Positions 1 to 8,991 of a stretch of 64,000 nucleotides of DNA are shown piece by piece. A program made the translations under genes and the position numbers. Numbering within the stretch: position 1 is the first letter of the stretch; every line of letters begins with the position of its first letter. Source of the stretch: Agromyces sp. Root81 (lineage in GTDB: Bacteria; Actinomycetota; Actinomycetes; Actinomycetales; Microbacteriaceae); contig NZ_LMIR01000003.1 of the NCBI RefSeq assembly GCF_001429165.1, forward strand, positions 372,001 to 436,000. Reading direction: 5' to 3'. Under the pieces are notes generated by a model. It did no database searches. It was given only the letters and a program-made list of their open reading frames with translations, and had not been told where the DNA came from.

Positions 1-1
1 C

Positions 2-205
2 GGCCTCACCGGAGTCGAAGCCGAGCGCCGCTTCCTCGACCTCATGATCGCCCACCATCAGGGCGCGGTCGAGATGGCCGATGCCGTGCTGGCGCGCTCA
101 TCGAACGAGGTCGTGGTCGCGCTCGCGCGCTCGATCGTCGACAGCCAGACCTCGGAGATCGAGCTGATGACCGAGATGCTCGCGGAGCGCACGCCCGCAG
201 CATAG
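2..205 (+). CDS. DUF305 family protein, C-terminal part
   Basis: The frame is open from the window edge and ends at TAG 203-205, so only the last 67 residues are visible. The motif LMIAHHQGAVEMA, with a histidine pair, is typical of DUF305, a four-helix ferritin-like family of exported proteins often found near copper or redox genes. The rest of the fragment is a helical tail. The N-terminus, where a signal peptide or lipobox would be expected, lies outside the window. The family call rests on this one motif and the helical pattern; no specific function can be given. The next gene is convergent, 42 bases away. Confidence 0.75.
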   Translation, partial: GLTGVEAERRFLDLMIAHHQGAVEMADAVLARSSNEVVVALARSIVDSQTSEIELMTEMLAERTPAA

Positions 206-247
206 GCACGATCCGCGTCGGCGCGGCCCGACCCGCGAGCTGTGCAG

Positions 248-1675
248 CTAGCCGCGCCCGCCGAGCGCCCCGCGCACGATGCCGGCGGCGGCGAGGGCAT
301 CGGATGCCGCGCGCCGCCGGTTCTCGATCGCCTGCCCGATGTCACGCGCGACGGCCGGATTCGAGCGCACGATCTCGTCGATCACGGCGAGCGGCATCAC
401 GAGGAGCGTCGTGACCTCGGCCGCGACGGCGCGGACGAACGACGGCTCGCGAGTGAGCACCGTCTGGCCGACGGATTCGCCGACCTCGGCCCACCCCGAG
501 TCGATCGCCCCGCGATCGGTCACGATCGAGAGGGCGAGCCGGCCGTCGACGACGACCCGCAGCATGTCGGGCACCCGGTCGGGCTGCTGCACGACCTCCC
601 CGGTGCCGTACCGCTCGAGGTGGCACGCGGGTGCGAGCCGCGCCCGATCCTCGGCGCTCAGCCGGAACGCGGGCGCGATCAGCTCGAATGCGGCGTCGAG
701 CTGCGCGGGCTCGGCGACGGGGTCGGTCGAGTCGCCGTCGAGCGAGAGGCCCCGCCGGCGCGCCGCGTACCAGAGCCATGCGAGCAGGAGCGACACCGCG
801 TCATCCGCTGCCGCTGGGCCGGAGACCGGCACCTCGACCTCGTACTTCGCGGCTCCCAGGTACCGTGCTGCGGGCTGCTCGCCGCGGGCGGCCATCGGCA
901 GCCCGCGCGCGACGTCGACGACGAGGTCGATGACCTCGTGCGGCGGATCGTCGGTCGAGAAGGTCACGGTCGCCATCGCGCGGTGCAGCTCGGTCGGGAG
1001 GCTCAGGTTGGTGAACGACGCGTTCGCGAGCGAGGCGTTCGGCACGATCTGCACGCCGGCGCCGGTGTCGATGTGCACGGCGCGCCAGTTCACCTCGATG
1101 ACCCGGCCCCGGACACTCCCGGTGTCGAGCCAGTCGCCGAGCTTGAACGGCTGCTCGAAGAGCAGCAGCAGGCCCGAGATGATGCCGCCGACGGCGTTCT
1201 GCAGGGCGAGGCCGATGACGATCGAGGTGACGCCGAGCGCGGCGATGAGCCCGCCGACATCCGCGCCCCACACCCAGGAGAAGAGGATCGCGAGGCCGAC
1301 GACGATGAGCACCAGGCGGCCGAGGTCGACGAAGATCGACGGGATCCGCTCGCGCCAGCTGCCGGGCTTCGCATTGGCGAAGAGGGCGACGTTGAGGGCG
1401 CTCAGCACCAGGAGGATGACGAGGAAGCCGAGCACCGTGGCGACGACGCGAGCCCACACCTGCTCTGCGGGCGACTGGAGCGCGAAGATCAGCAGGCCGA
1501 ACAGCGCCCCGACCGGCACGACCCAGTTGCGGAGCAGCCGAACGGGCTTGGCGGCGGCGCTGCCACGGCGGGTCAACCAGCCGAGCACCTCGGTGAGCAC
1601 GACGAGCAGCACCGGCACGCCGATGGCGAGCACGACGCCCCAGAACAGCCATCCCTCGCCGAAGAGCTCGTCCAC
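248..1675 (-). CDS. MscS-type mechanosensitive channel with C-terminal cNMP-binding-like domain
   Basis: 475 residues. Hydrophobic segments lie near residues 10-32, 52-70, 78-100 and 118-138, followed by the MscS pore-lining helix and beta domain around 140-210 (LALQNAVGGIISG, then FEQPFKLGDWL). Roughly residues 325-440 resemble a cyclic-nucleotide-binding fold (LERYGTGEVVQQPD, VVDGRLALSIV, VGESVGQTVLTREPSF), a known fusion among MscS channels. The role would be release of solutes on hypo-osmotic shock, possibly gated by a nucleotide. It starts at GTG 1675, four bases past the stop of the upstream cyclase-fold gene, whose end (GGTGGAGTAG) supplies a GGAG ribosome site, so the two are probably co-translated. 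A cyclase homologue next to a cNMP-domain channel suggests one signalling unit; that link is inference. Confidence 0.85.
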   Translation of the reverse strand: MDELFGEGWLFWGVVLAIGVPVLLVVLTEVLGWLTRRGSAAAKPVRLLRNWVVPVGALFGLLIFALQSPAEQVWARVVATVLGFLVILLVLSALNVALFANAKPGSWRERIPSIFVDLGRLVLIVVGLAILFSWVWGADVGGLIAALGVTSIVIGLALQNAVGGIISGLLLLFEQPFKLGDWLDTGSVRGRVIEVNWRAVHIDTGAGVQIVPNASLANASFTNLSLPTELHRAMATVTFSTDDPPHEVIDLVVDVARGLPMAARGEQPAARYLGAAKYEVEVPVSGPAAADDAVSLLLAWLWYAARRRGLSLDGDSTDPVAEPAQLDAAFELIAPAFRLSAEDRARLAPACHLERYGTGEVVQQPDRVPDMLRVVVDGRLALSIVTDRGAIDSGWAEVGESVGQTVLTREPSFVRAVAAEVTTLLVMPLAVIDEIVRSNPAVARDIGQAIENRRRAASDALAAAGIVRGALGGRG

Positions 1676-1678
1676 GAG

Positions 1679-3919
1679 CTACTCCACCCGCCACACGGTC
1701 TCGGCGCCCTCGGCGGTCTCGATCCTGCCGGCCGAGACGATGCGCACGCCGTCCTGCAGTCGGTCCTTCACCGCCTGGCTCACGTAGATGCCGGGCCGGC
1801 CGTCGACGCTGCGCACCCGGTAGGCGAGGTTCACGGCGTCGCCCCAGAGGTCGTAGGCGAGACTCGTGCGCCCGACGAGCCCGCTCGTCACGGTGCCGGT
1901 CGCGATGCCGGCGCGCAGTTCGACGGATGCCTCGTTCGACGCGTTGAACCGTTCGACGACGGAGCGCAGCTCGGTCGCGAACTCGACCGCGCGCCGCACG
2001 TTGTCGACCCGCGGCACGATGAGACCGGAGCTGGCGAGATACCCGCCGTGGAGCGTGCGCACCTTCTCGACGCCGGTGCGCTCGGCCGCCTCGTCGAAGC
2101 CGCGCATGAGCGCGTTGAGTTGCGCGATCTCGTCGTCACTCGACAGCGACGCGGTGAAGTCATCGAAGCCGATGAGTTCGGCGAAGATGACGGAGACGTC
2201 CTGATGCACCTCGGCGATGGTCTCCTCGCCGTCCTGATAGCGCTTCGCGACGGCCTCGGGCATGAGCGTGTGCAGCAGGCGTTCGTTCTCGACGCGTTGC
2301 TCCTCGATGAGCTCCTGCTTGATGCGCAGGCTCGAGCTCATGTCGTTGAAGGCGTTGCCGAGGTCGCCGAACTCGTCGCGCGAACCGGCCGGCACCTGCA
2401 CGGTGAGGTCGCCGCCGGCGACGCGCCGCACGGCGTCCGACAGCCGCCGCACCGGCCTCGTGAAGACCTGGGCGAGCAGCATCGAGAGCACGCTCACCGC
2501 GAGCAGGATCGCGAGTGTGGAGATCACGAGGGTGCGCGTGAAGTCCGTGACGGGGGCGAAGGCCTCCTCCGTGTCGATGCGGGCCACGGCGACCCAGTTG
2601 AGCCCGTCGATGTCGACCGGAGTGTACGCGGTGATGTTGTCGCGGCCGAGGTAGCCCCTCGAGATCGACGTGCCGGACTTGCCCTGTTGGGCCAACCGGA
2701 CCGAGTCCGTGGTGACCGGCTGCAACAGCACGGTGCCGCCGACCTCGATCTCGCGTTCGACGAGATCGGATGGCGTGCCGTTCGCCACCGCGAGCTTCGC
2801 GTACGCCTCGGGGTCCTCGATGAGCAGGCGCGAGGTGCTGCGCATCAGGTCGTCGCTGCCGACGACGTAGACCTCGCCGGTGTCGCCGAGCCCCTGCTCC
2901 TTCCAGCGCTCGTCACCCGTGAGCACGTCATTGAGCACGTTGATCGGGATCTGCGCCGCCATGGCGCCCGTCACCCGCTCGGAGTTGCCGATCGGTGAGA
3001 CCACCCAGATCGCGGGCACGTTGAGCGACGGGATGTACCGCTCGTAATCCGTCGTCGCGAGCGCGTTCACCGAGTTCGTGGCCATCACCTCGCGGTAGGC
3101 CTCCGCGAGCTGCGAGTCCTTGAGCGGCCCCGTCATGACGTTCATGCCGAGGTCGGGGCCGGAGTAGGCGGCGTAGACGACGTTGCCCTCGGTGTCGAGC
3201 ATGAGCACGTCGTCGTACCCCGAAGCGTCGATGATCCGCTGGAAGTAGTCGTGGTACCGCTCGCGTGCTGCCGACCACTGGCTGCCGTCGCCGGCATCGC
3301 CGGCGTTGATGGCGGCGTCGAAGTCGAGTTCACCGCCGGGGAACCGGTAGACCTTCGAGGTGTACTCGTATTGCAGGTACTGACCGGCCGTCGACTCGGG
3401 GATGAACGCACCCGCCGCGTAGGTGCCACCGGCCCGCTCCGACAGTGCCTGGTTGAACTCGTCGACGTAGTACGTCTCGAGCTCCGCCCGCTGCTCCTCC
3501 GTGAGCGGGCGCGACTGGGCCTCCTCGAACGCCGCGTTCAGCGCGATCGAGGCGTTCTGCGCGCTGAGGTTGCGCGAGTCGAGGGTGACGCCGGTCTGCA
3601 TCCCCGTGAAGACGCGCTCGAGCTCGCCCGTGCGCAGCTCGCGGATCGTGGTCAGCTGGTCGACCGCCGCTGCCCGCAGCGACTCGCGGCCGCTGACGAA
3701 GCCGATGACGCCGACGATGACCGACGAGACGAGGCTCACCCCGAGCAGCATGATGAGCAGCTTCGACTGGATGCTGAGTCCGACCCGGCGCGGCTTCGAC
3801 GCACGCGGTTTCGGCTCTCTCGACGCGCGCGGTGCGGCCGGCGGCACGGCCGGCGGTGGCGTCGTCACGTCGTCGGCAGCGGATGCCTCGGGCGGCGCGC
3901 CTCGTTCGGTCGTCGACAC
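1679..3919 (-). CDS. Membrane sensor with HAMP and class III nucleotide cyclase-fold domain
   Basis: 746 residues from GTG 3919, which has GAGAGGGG just upstream; a longer frame to 3985 lacks a good ribosome site. Order of parts: Pro/Ala-rich cytoplasmic tail, membrane helix near 50-70, large extracellular Cache-like sensor to about 440, second membrane helix, HAMP, and a C-terminal cyclase homology domain. The cyclase domain keeps YDLWGDAVNLAYRV, with the Asn and Arg used in catalysis, and the EKVRTL lysine. The first metal-binding Asp is replaced (VIFAELIGF) and the second position reads LHGGYLAS instead of the usual GDxYMA. The protein may be a weak or inactive cyclase, or signal by another route. 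It is followed directly by the MscS/cNMP-domain channel gene. Confidence 0.85.
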   Translation of the reverse strand: MSTTERGAPPEASAADDVTTPPPAVPPAAPRASREPKPRASKPRRVGLSIQSKLLIMLLGVSLVSSVIVGVIGFVSGRESLRAAAVDQLTTIRELRTGELERVFTGMQTGVTLDSRNLSAQNASIALNAAFEEAQSRPLTEEQRAELETYYVDEFNQALSERAGGTYAAGAFIPESTAGQYLQYEYTSKVYRFPGGELDFDAAINAGDAGDGSQWSAARERYHDYFQRIIDASGYDDVLMLDTEGNVVYAAYSGPDLGMNVMTGPLKDSQLAEAYREVMATNSVNALATTDYERYIPSLNVPAIWVVSPIGNSERVTGAMAAQIPINVLNDVLTGDERWKEQGLGDTGEVYVVGSDDLMRSTSRLLIEDPEAYAKLAVANGTPSDLVEREIEVGGTVLLQPVTTDSVRLAQQGKSGTSISRGYLGRDNITAYTPVDIDGLNWVAVARIDTEEAFAPVTDFTRTLVISTLAILLAVSVLSMLLAQVFTRPVRRLSDAVRRVAGGDLTVQVPAGSRDEFGDLGNAFNDMSSSLRIKQELIEEQRVENERLLHTLMPEAVAKRYQDGEETIAEVHQDVSVIFAELIGFDDFTASLSSDDEIAQLNALMRGFDEAAERTGVEKVRTLHGGYLASSGLIVPRVDNVRRAVEFATELRSVVERFNASNEASVELRAGIATGTVTSGLVGRTSLAYDLWGDAVNLAYRVRSVDGRPGIYVSQAVKDRLQDGVRIVSAGRIETAEGAETVWRVE

Positions 3920-4031
3920 GTCGCCCCTCTCGGCCCCCCGGCAAGATGCTCCACACTCTACTGGCGGAGGGTGCACCGATCGCAAGGGGTTCGAGCGAAG
4001 TCGTGTCCCCCGAAATCGCCGGTGAGGGCGC

Positions 4032-5981
4032 TCAGGCCTCGAGCACCGGCCGCTCCTCCTGCTGACGGTAGAGCGAGGCGTAGACGCCCTCGGCGCCCAC
4101 GAGCTCGGCGTGCGTTCCCTGCTCGACGATGCGCCCCGCGACGACCACGAAGATGACGTCGGCCGACACGACGGTCGAGAGCCGGTGGGCGATCGCGATG
4201 GTCGTGCGGCCTCGTGCCGCGTCGTCGAGCGCCTCCTGCACGACGCGCTCGGAGATCGTGTCGAGGGCGCTCGTCGCCTCGTCGAGCACGAGCACGGCCG
4301 GGTCCTTCAGCAGCACGCGTGCGATCGCGATGCGCTGCTTCTCGCCCCCCGAAAGCCGGTAGCCGCGCTCGCCGACCACGGTGTCGTAGCCCTCGGGGAA
4401 CGAGGCGATCGTCTCGTGGATGTTCGCGGCCCGCGCCGCGGCCTCGAGCTCGGCGTCGCTCGCGTCGGGCCGTGCGTATCGGAGGTTCTCGCCGATCGAG
4501 GCGTGGAAGAGGTAGGTCTCCTGGCTGACGATGCCGATGTGCGAGACGAGCGACTCCTGGTCGAGCTCGCGCACGTCGACGCCCGCGAAGCGCACGGCCC
4601 CGCCCGACGCCTCGTACAGGCGCGGCACGAGGTAGGAGACCGTCGTCTTGCCGGCGCCCGACGGCCCGACGAACGCGGCGAACTGCCCGGGCTCGATCGT
4701 GAAGCTCACCGCGTCGAGCGTCGGCCGCGAGTCGTCGTCGGCGTCGGGGTATCGGAACGAGACCTCGTCGAACTCGACGCGACCGAGCGCCGGGCCCAGC
4801 GGAACCTCGCGGGCGTCGGGCGCATCGGTGATCGCCGGCTTCAGGTCGAGGTACTCGAAGATACGCGCGAAGAGGGCGCTCGAGGTCTGCAGGTCGAGGG
4901 CGACCCGCATGAGGCCCATGAGCGGGAACAGCAGGCGCGCCTGCACGGTCGTGAATGCGACGATCGTGCCCGCCGTGACATCCGCTGCACCGCCGGCGAT
5001 GAGCCAGCCGGCGACCAGGTAGACGATCGCGGGGATCGACGACATGAAGATGTTGACCATCGCGAAGAACCACTGCCCCGTCATCTGCTGCTTGACCTGC
5101 AGCTGGATCTGGTTGGCGTTCTCGTCGGCGTACCGCTCGATCTCGCTCTTCTGCCGGGTGAAGCTCTTCGACAGCAGGATGCCGGAGACCGACAGCGTCT
5201 CCTGCGTGATCGCCGTCATCTCCGAGAGCGACTCCTGCGTCTTGCCGGCGATGCGCGCCCGCACCTGGCCGACGCGGCGCTGCGCGATGACCATGAACGG
5301 CATGAGCACGAGCGCGATGATCGTGAGCTGCCAGTTGAGGATCAGCATCGCGATGAACGCCGAGATCACGGTCACGGTGTTGCCGAGCACGCTCGACACC
5401 GTGTTCGTCAGCACGCCCGCGACGCCGCCGACGTCGTTCTGCAGGCGCGACTGGATGACGCCCGTCTTCGTGCGGGTGAAGAAGCTCAGCTCCATGGCCT
5501 GGAGGTGCGTGAAGAGTCGCACGCGCAGCGTGCCCATGACGCTGTTGCCGATGGTCGCGGTGAGCCAGGTCTGCCAGACCCCGAGCAGGGCCGAGACGAC
5601 GAACACGGCGATCATCGCGATGACGATCCACACGAGCACCGGCAGGTTCGGGCCAGACACCTCTCCGCTCGCATCGACCGGGAAGAGTCCGTCGTCGAAC
5701 GCGCGCTGGGTCAGCAGGGGCGGGATGATGGCGAGCGCCGCGCCGATGAGCACGAGCACGACCGTCGTGACGAGCGCGGCCGTGTGCCCGGCGAAGAGTT
5801 CGGCGATGCGCCCGAGCAGGTTCGGGATCTTCGGCGCCTCGGCGTTCGCGGCCCGCTGCGCCTCCACGTCGACGGCGAACCCCCGGCGGGGCCCGCCCCC
5901 GCCTCCGCCGGCGCCGCGGCCGCCTCCAGCTCCGCCGCCGCCGCCGCCGCCGCCTCGAGGCCCTCCCCCGTGCATGCTCAT
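4032..5981 (-). CDS. ABC exporter, fused permease and ATPase half-transporter
   Basis: 649 residues from ATG 5981; ATG 5975 is also possible and neither has a strong ribosome site. The first 35 residues are almost all Gly with a few Arg/Pro. Six membrane helices follow (about 75-350), then an ATPase domain with Walker A GPSGAGKTTVSYL, signature LSGGEKQRIAIAR, Walker B VLVLDEATSALD and H-loop AIAHRLSTV. All catalytic residues are present, so this should be an active exporter of the multidrug/lipid (MsbA/LmrA-like) class that works as a homodimer or with a partner encoded elsewhere. The substrate cannot be told. It stands alone, with 112 bases to the cyclase-fold gene downstream and a divergent wall-protein gene upstream. 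Confidence 0.9.
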   Translation of the reverse strand: MSMHGGGPRGGGGGGGGAGGGRGAGGGGGGPRRGFAVDVEAQRAANAEAPKIPNLLGRIAELFAGHTAALVTTVVLVLIGAALAIIPPLLTQRAFDDGLFPVDASGEVSGPNLPVLVWIVIAMIAVFVVSALLGVWQTWLTATIGNSVMGTLRVRLFTHLQAMELSFFTRTKTGVIQSRLQNDVGGVAGVLTNTVSSVLGNTVTVISAFIAMLILNWQLTIIALVLMPFMVIAQRRVGQVRARIAGKTQESLSEMTAITQETLSVSGILLSKSFTRQKSEIERYADENANQIQLQVKQQMTGQWFFAMVNIFMSSIPAIVYLVAGWLIAGGAADVTAGTIVAFTTVQARLLFPLMGLMRVALDLQTSSALFARIFEYLDLKPAITDAPDAREVPLGPALGRVEFDEVSFRYPDADDDSRPTLDAVSFTIEPGQFAAFVGPSGAGKTTVSYLVPRLYEASGGAVRFAGVDVRELDQESLVSHIGIVSQETYLFHASIGENLRYARPDASDAELEAAARAANIHETIASFPEGYDTVVGERGYRLSGGEKQRIAIARVLLKDPAVLVLDEATSALDTISERVVQEALDDAARGRTTIAIAHRLSTVVSADVIFVVVAGRIVEQGTHAELVGAEGVYASLYRQQEERPVLEA

Positions 5982-6070
5982 GCGGCCAAGCCTAAGCGGC
6001 ACGTGCGACGGCGTCTTCGCCGCTGCTCGGGCGGAGCTGCGACGCACTGTTCGCCGCCCTCGGCAGTCGG

Positions 6071-6095
6071 AATTGACCCCGAACTGGGGTCAATT
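6071..6095. promoter_or_regulatory. Perfect 10-bp inverted repeat in a divergent promoter region
   Basis: AATTGACCCC, a 5-base spacer, then GGGGTCAATT. It lies in the 199-base gap between the divergent ABC exporter (start 5981) and wall-protein gene (start 6181). There is no following T-run and no gene ends here, so an operator is likelier than a terminator. The protein that binds it is unknown. Confidence 0.5.
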
Positions 6096-6180
6096 CGCGT
6101 GGCCCGACAGGAATAGCGTGAGAAATGCTCGACTACACCCTTGAGCGAGCATCGCAGTTCCCACCCGAAGGGAGTGCTCC

Positions 6181-7908
6181 ATGTCCATTTTCCGACCCAC
6201 GACCCGCCTGACAGCCGATCGTGCACCGTTCCGGTCAGTCCTCGCGGTGATCACCATCGCCGGACTCGCCACGATCGGCGTGACCGCATTCGCGGCCCCG
6301 GCTGCCGCCGGGGAGTCGGCGGCCGCCGCCGAATCGACCCCGCCCGCCGACCCGCCGCCCGAAGTCGCCGACCCCGGTGATGCCGCCGACCAGGCGCAGC
6401 CACCCGCCCCCGACCCCGCCCCGCCCGCGCCGACTGAAGACGCCGCCGCGGTTCCACCTTCGGATTCGGCCGCACCCCCTGAGCAGGATGCTGCGCCACC
6501 CGGCGACACGGCGACCGCCGAGGAACCGGCCGCAGCCGCGTTCGCGGCGGCGCTGCTGGTGCCCCCGGGCGACGAGGTCGTCGACAAGGTCGAGATCTGC
6601 CACGCGACCGCCTCGTACAAGAACCCGTATGTGGTGAACGAGCCAGCCGCCGACGGAGACGTCTCGGGCCACGCCGATCACGTCGGCCCGATCTTCTACG
6701 TGGAGATCCCGAAGCACACCGAATGGGGCGACATCATCCCGCCGTTCTTCTACGACGACGGAGGCGAGGTACCCGCCTACTTCCCCGGCCTGAACTGGGA
6801 TGAAGAGGGCCAGGCGATCTATGAGAACGACTGCGTCATTCCGACGCCGGTACCGGCGCTGATCATCAACCCCGTCGGCTGCGTGCTCCACAACGGCACC
6901 GGACAGCTCGAATTCACCCTCGGGCCGCTGCAGGAGAACGTCGACTACCTGGTTGAGGTGTGGAACAGCGACGGCGACCTCGTCGCCGACGCGAGCTTCT
7001 CCGATGAGACCGGAGACGTCGAAGGCTCATTCGCCCTCCCGCCCGGTGACTACTCGGTCACGCTCTCGCAATCGATCATCGAGGGCGAATGGGAGATCCT
7101 CGACGAGCAGTTCTTCACCATCGGCGCCTGCCCCGAGCTCGACGTGATGGTCACCCCGGGCGACTGCGTGATCGGCGATGAAGGCACGGCCACCGTGACG
7201 TTCACGGGGCTCATCGTCGGCGAGTCCTACTCGTGGGAGGTGACGGGCGAAGGCTACGCAGCCTCCGACACGTTCGAGGCGACCGCTGACACCGAGGTCG
7301 TCATGGTCGAGGATCTGCCGCCCGGCAACTTCATCGCCGCCATCGAATGGGACGGCGACGGAGATCCGGTCTTCGACTGGGTCGGCTTCGCGATCGAACC
7401 CTGCCAACCGATGATCACCGTGACCGTGACGGAGTGCCCGGCACCCGGCGGTACCGGCTCGGCACAGCTCACGCTCTCCGGCCTGGTCCAGGGAGTGGAG
7501 TACGAGGTGAAGGTCACCGACCGCGGCACGCCTGACGGCACTCCCTACGGCGGCGTGCACGTCGTCATGGGTGACGCTTCGGGCAACGCCCAGCTGCTGA
7601 TCTCATCGCTGCCGGCGGATCACGCGTACACCGCGTGGATCAACGGCGTCTTCGAGGCCACCTGGGAGGAACCGCCGTTCATCGGCGGTGGCGGGTTCAC
7701 ACCGCTCGAGTCGGTGATGCTCTCCGCGAGCGTCGACTTCAGCCTGCACCCGTGCCCGGCGGCGCCGGTCACGCCGGCAGGGCTGGCCACCACCGGCAGT
7801 GAAGGCGTGGGCGGCCTGCTCGCCGGATCGATGCTCCTGCTCGCCCTCGGCAGCGCGGCGCTGTTCGCAGCGCGTCGTCGAGCGATGGGAATCGGTGACG
7901 TGAGCTGA
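6181..7908 (+). CDS. Secreted cell-wall-anchored surface protein with LATTG sorting signal
   Basis: 575 residues from ATG 6181, with GAAGGGAG upstream. A long signal peptide ends near residue 45 (AAPAAAGE), followed by a Pro/Ala/Asp-rich linker to about 125. Next is a module with ICHATASYKNPY, GHADH and DIIPPF, a pattern seen in other actinobacterial surface proteins. Then come about three beta-rich repeats of roughly 100 residues, each ending near a Pro-Cys pair (GACPEL, EPCQPM, HPCPAA). The C-terminus has LATTG, a hydrophobic helix and Arg-Arg-Arg, the arrangement used for sortase anchoring (LAxTG, class E type). The likely role is adhesion or wall structure; no enzyme domain is visible. 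No sortase gene lies in the window. Confidence 0.85.
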   Translation: MSIFRPTTRLTADRAPFRSVLAVITIAGLATIGVTAFAAPAAAGESAAAAESTPPADPPPEVADPGDAADQAQPPAPDPAPPAPTEDAAAVPPSDSAAPPEQDAAPPGDTATAEEPAAAAFAAALLVPPGDEVVDKVEICHATASYKNPYVVNEPAADGDVSGHADHVGPIFYVEIPKHTEWGDIIPPFFYDDGGEVPAYFPGLNWDEEGQAIYENDCVIPTPVPALIINPVGCVLHNGTGQLEFTLGPLQENVDYLVEVWNSDGDLVADASFSDETGDVEGSFALPPGDYSVTLSQSIIEGEWEILDEQFFTIGACPELDVMVTPGDCVIGDEGTATVTFTGLIVGESYSWEVTGEGYAASDTFEATADTEVVMVEDLPPGNFIAAIEWDGDGDPVFDWVGFAIEPCQPMITVTVTECPAPGGTGSAQLTLSGLVQGVEYEVKVTDRGTPDGTPYGGVHVVMGDASGNAQLLISSLPADHAYTAWINGVFEATWEEPPFIGGGGFTPLESVMLSASVDFSLHPCPAAPVTPAGLATTGSEGVGGLLAGSMLLLALGSAALFAARRRAMGIGDVS

Positions 7909-7923
7909 TCACGACGCAGGAAG

Positions 7924-7954
7924 AGCGGCGGGTACCCGATGGGTGCCCGCCGCT
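7924..7954. terminator. Hairpin between convergent genes
   Basis: A 14-bp stem, AGCGGCGGGTACCC against GGGTGCCCGCCGCT with one G-U pair, and a 3-base loop. It sits in the 87-base gap between the wall-protein gene and the convergent permease gene and could serve both. There is no long T-run, as is common in high-GC actinobacteria. Confidence 0.65.
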
Positions 7955-7995
7955 TCCCACGTCACCGTGGCGCCGAGCACGCTCGCCCGTCTCGC

Positions 7996-8991
7996 CTATC
8001 CCTTCGTGGCACCCGCGAGGAGGCCGCGCACGAAGTAGCGCTGCAGGCTGAAGAACACGATGAGCGGAATGACGATCGAGACGAAGGCCGCCGCCGTCAG
8101 GCGCTCCCAGTCCTGTCCCCGGGTGCCGGCCATCTCGGCCAGACGTTGGGTGATCGGCGCGACGTCTTGCGTGCCCCCGGAGAAGATGAGCGCGACGAGC
8201 AGGTCGTTCCAGACCCAGATGAATTGGAAGATCGCGAATGAGGCGAGCGCCGGAGTCGCGAGCGGCAGCACGATGCGGAAGAAGATCTGACCGTGCGTCG
8301 CGCCGTCGACCTTCGCCGCTTCGATGATGTCGGCGGGGATGTCGGAGATGAAGTTGTGCAGCAGGAAGATGGCGAGCGGCAGGCCGAACATCGCGTGGGC
8401 GAGCCAGAGCGGGAGGTAGTTCTGCTCGGGAATGATCGGCACGATGTCGTGCAACCACGCCTGCATCGGTCGAAGCCAGTTCGAGAAGATCTGCAGCAAC
8501 GGCACGAGCGACATCTGCAGGGGGATGATCTGCAGGGCGAACACGAAGATGAACAGCCAGTTCACCCACTTGAACTTGATCCAGGCGAACGCGTATGCCG
8601 CCATCGCCGCGAAGACCAATGTGATCAGCGTGGCGACCACCGTGATCGCGATCGAGTTGACGATGTAGGCCCCGAGTTGCGGTGACGACGACGACGACGA
8701 GAAGAGCACGTCAGCGTAGTTGTCGAGGGTGAAGCCGGGGTTCTGGAAGATCGTCCACCACCCCGTCGTGTTGATGAGCTCCGCAGGCCGGAACGACGAG
8801 ACCAGCAGCCCGAACGTCGGGATGGTCCAGAGCACCGCGATGACGAGGGAGACGATCGTCGCCGTGCGCGAGGTCAGGCGCTTCTTGACGCGCGCCGCCT
8901 TGCTACCGGGCTGGGTCTCGGCGAGCTCGGCGGCCTCGCCGTCTGCGAGGGCCTTGCCGATCGGGAGCTCGGCGGGGGCGACGCTGCTCAT
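7996..8991 (-). CDS. Carbohydrate ABC transporter permease (AglG/MalG type)
   Basis: 331 residues from ATG 8991, whose ATGA overlaps the stop of the upstream permease gene. Six membrane helices are visible; the loop EAAKVDGATHGQIFFRIVLP is the EAA motif that contacts the ATPase in CUT1-family importers. With the preceding permease and binding protein it forms a carbohydrate importer, best matched by eye to the alpha-glucoside (AglEFG) type. A run of six serines (LFSSSSSSP) interrupts the first periplasmic region. No ATPase gene is in the cluster, so a shared MsiK/MalK-like ATPase encoded elsewhere is expected. Expression should follow the LacI regulator at 11709. Confidence 0.88.
   Translation of the reverse strand: MSSVAPAELPIGKALADGEAAELAETQPGSKAARVKKRLTSRTATIVSLVIAVLWTIPTFGLLVSSFRPAELINTTGWWTIFQNPGFTLDNYADVLFSSSSSSPQLGAYIVNSIAITVVATLITLVFAAMAAYAFAWIKFKWVNWLFIFVFALQIIPLQMSLVPLLQIFSNWLRPMQAWLHDIVPIIPEQNYLPLWLAHAMFGLPLAIFLLHNFISDIPADIIEAAKVDGATHGQIFFRIVLPLATPALASFAIFQFIWVWNDLLVALIFSGGTQDVAPITQRLAEMAGTRGQDWERLTAAAFVSIVIPLIVFFSLQRYFVRGLLAGATKG

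Noticed and set aside
242-2998. A 918-codon open frame on the plus strand
   Set aside because: It is antisense to the MscS and cyclase-fold genes, has a His/Asp/Arg/Glu-rich composition with no domain, and is the usual long shadow frame of GC-rich DNA. The same holds for the long antisense frames at 4110-6116, 12850-14142, 39048-41477 and 41468-43849.
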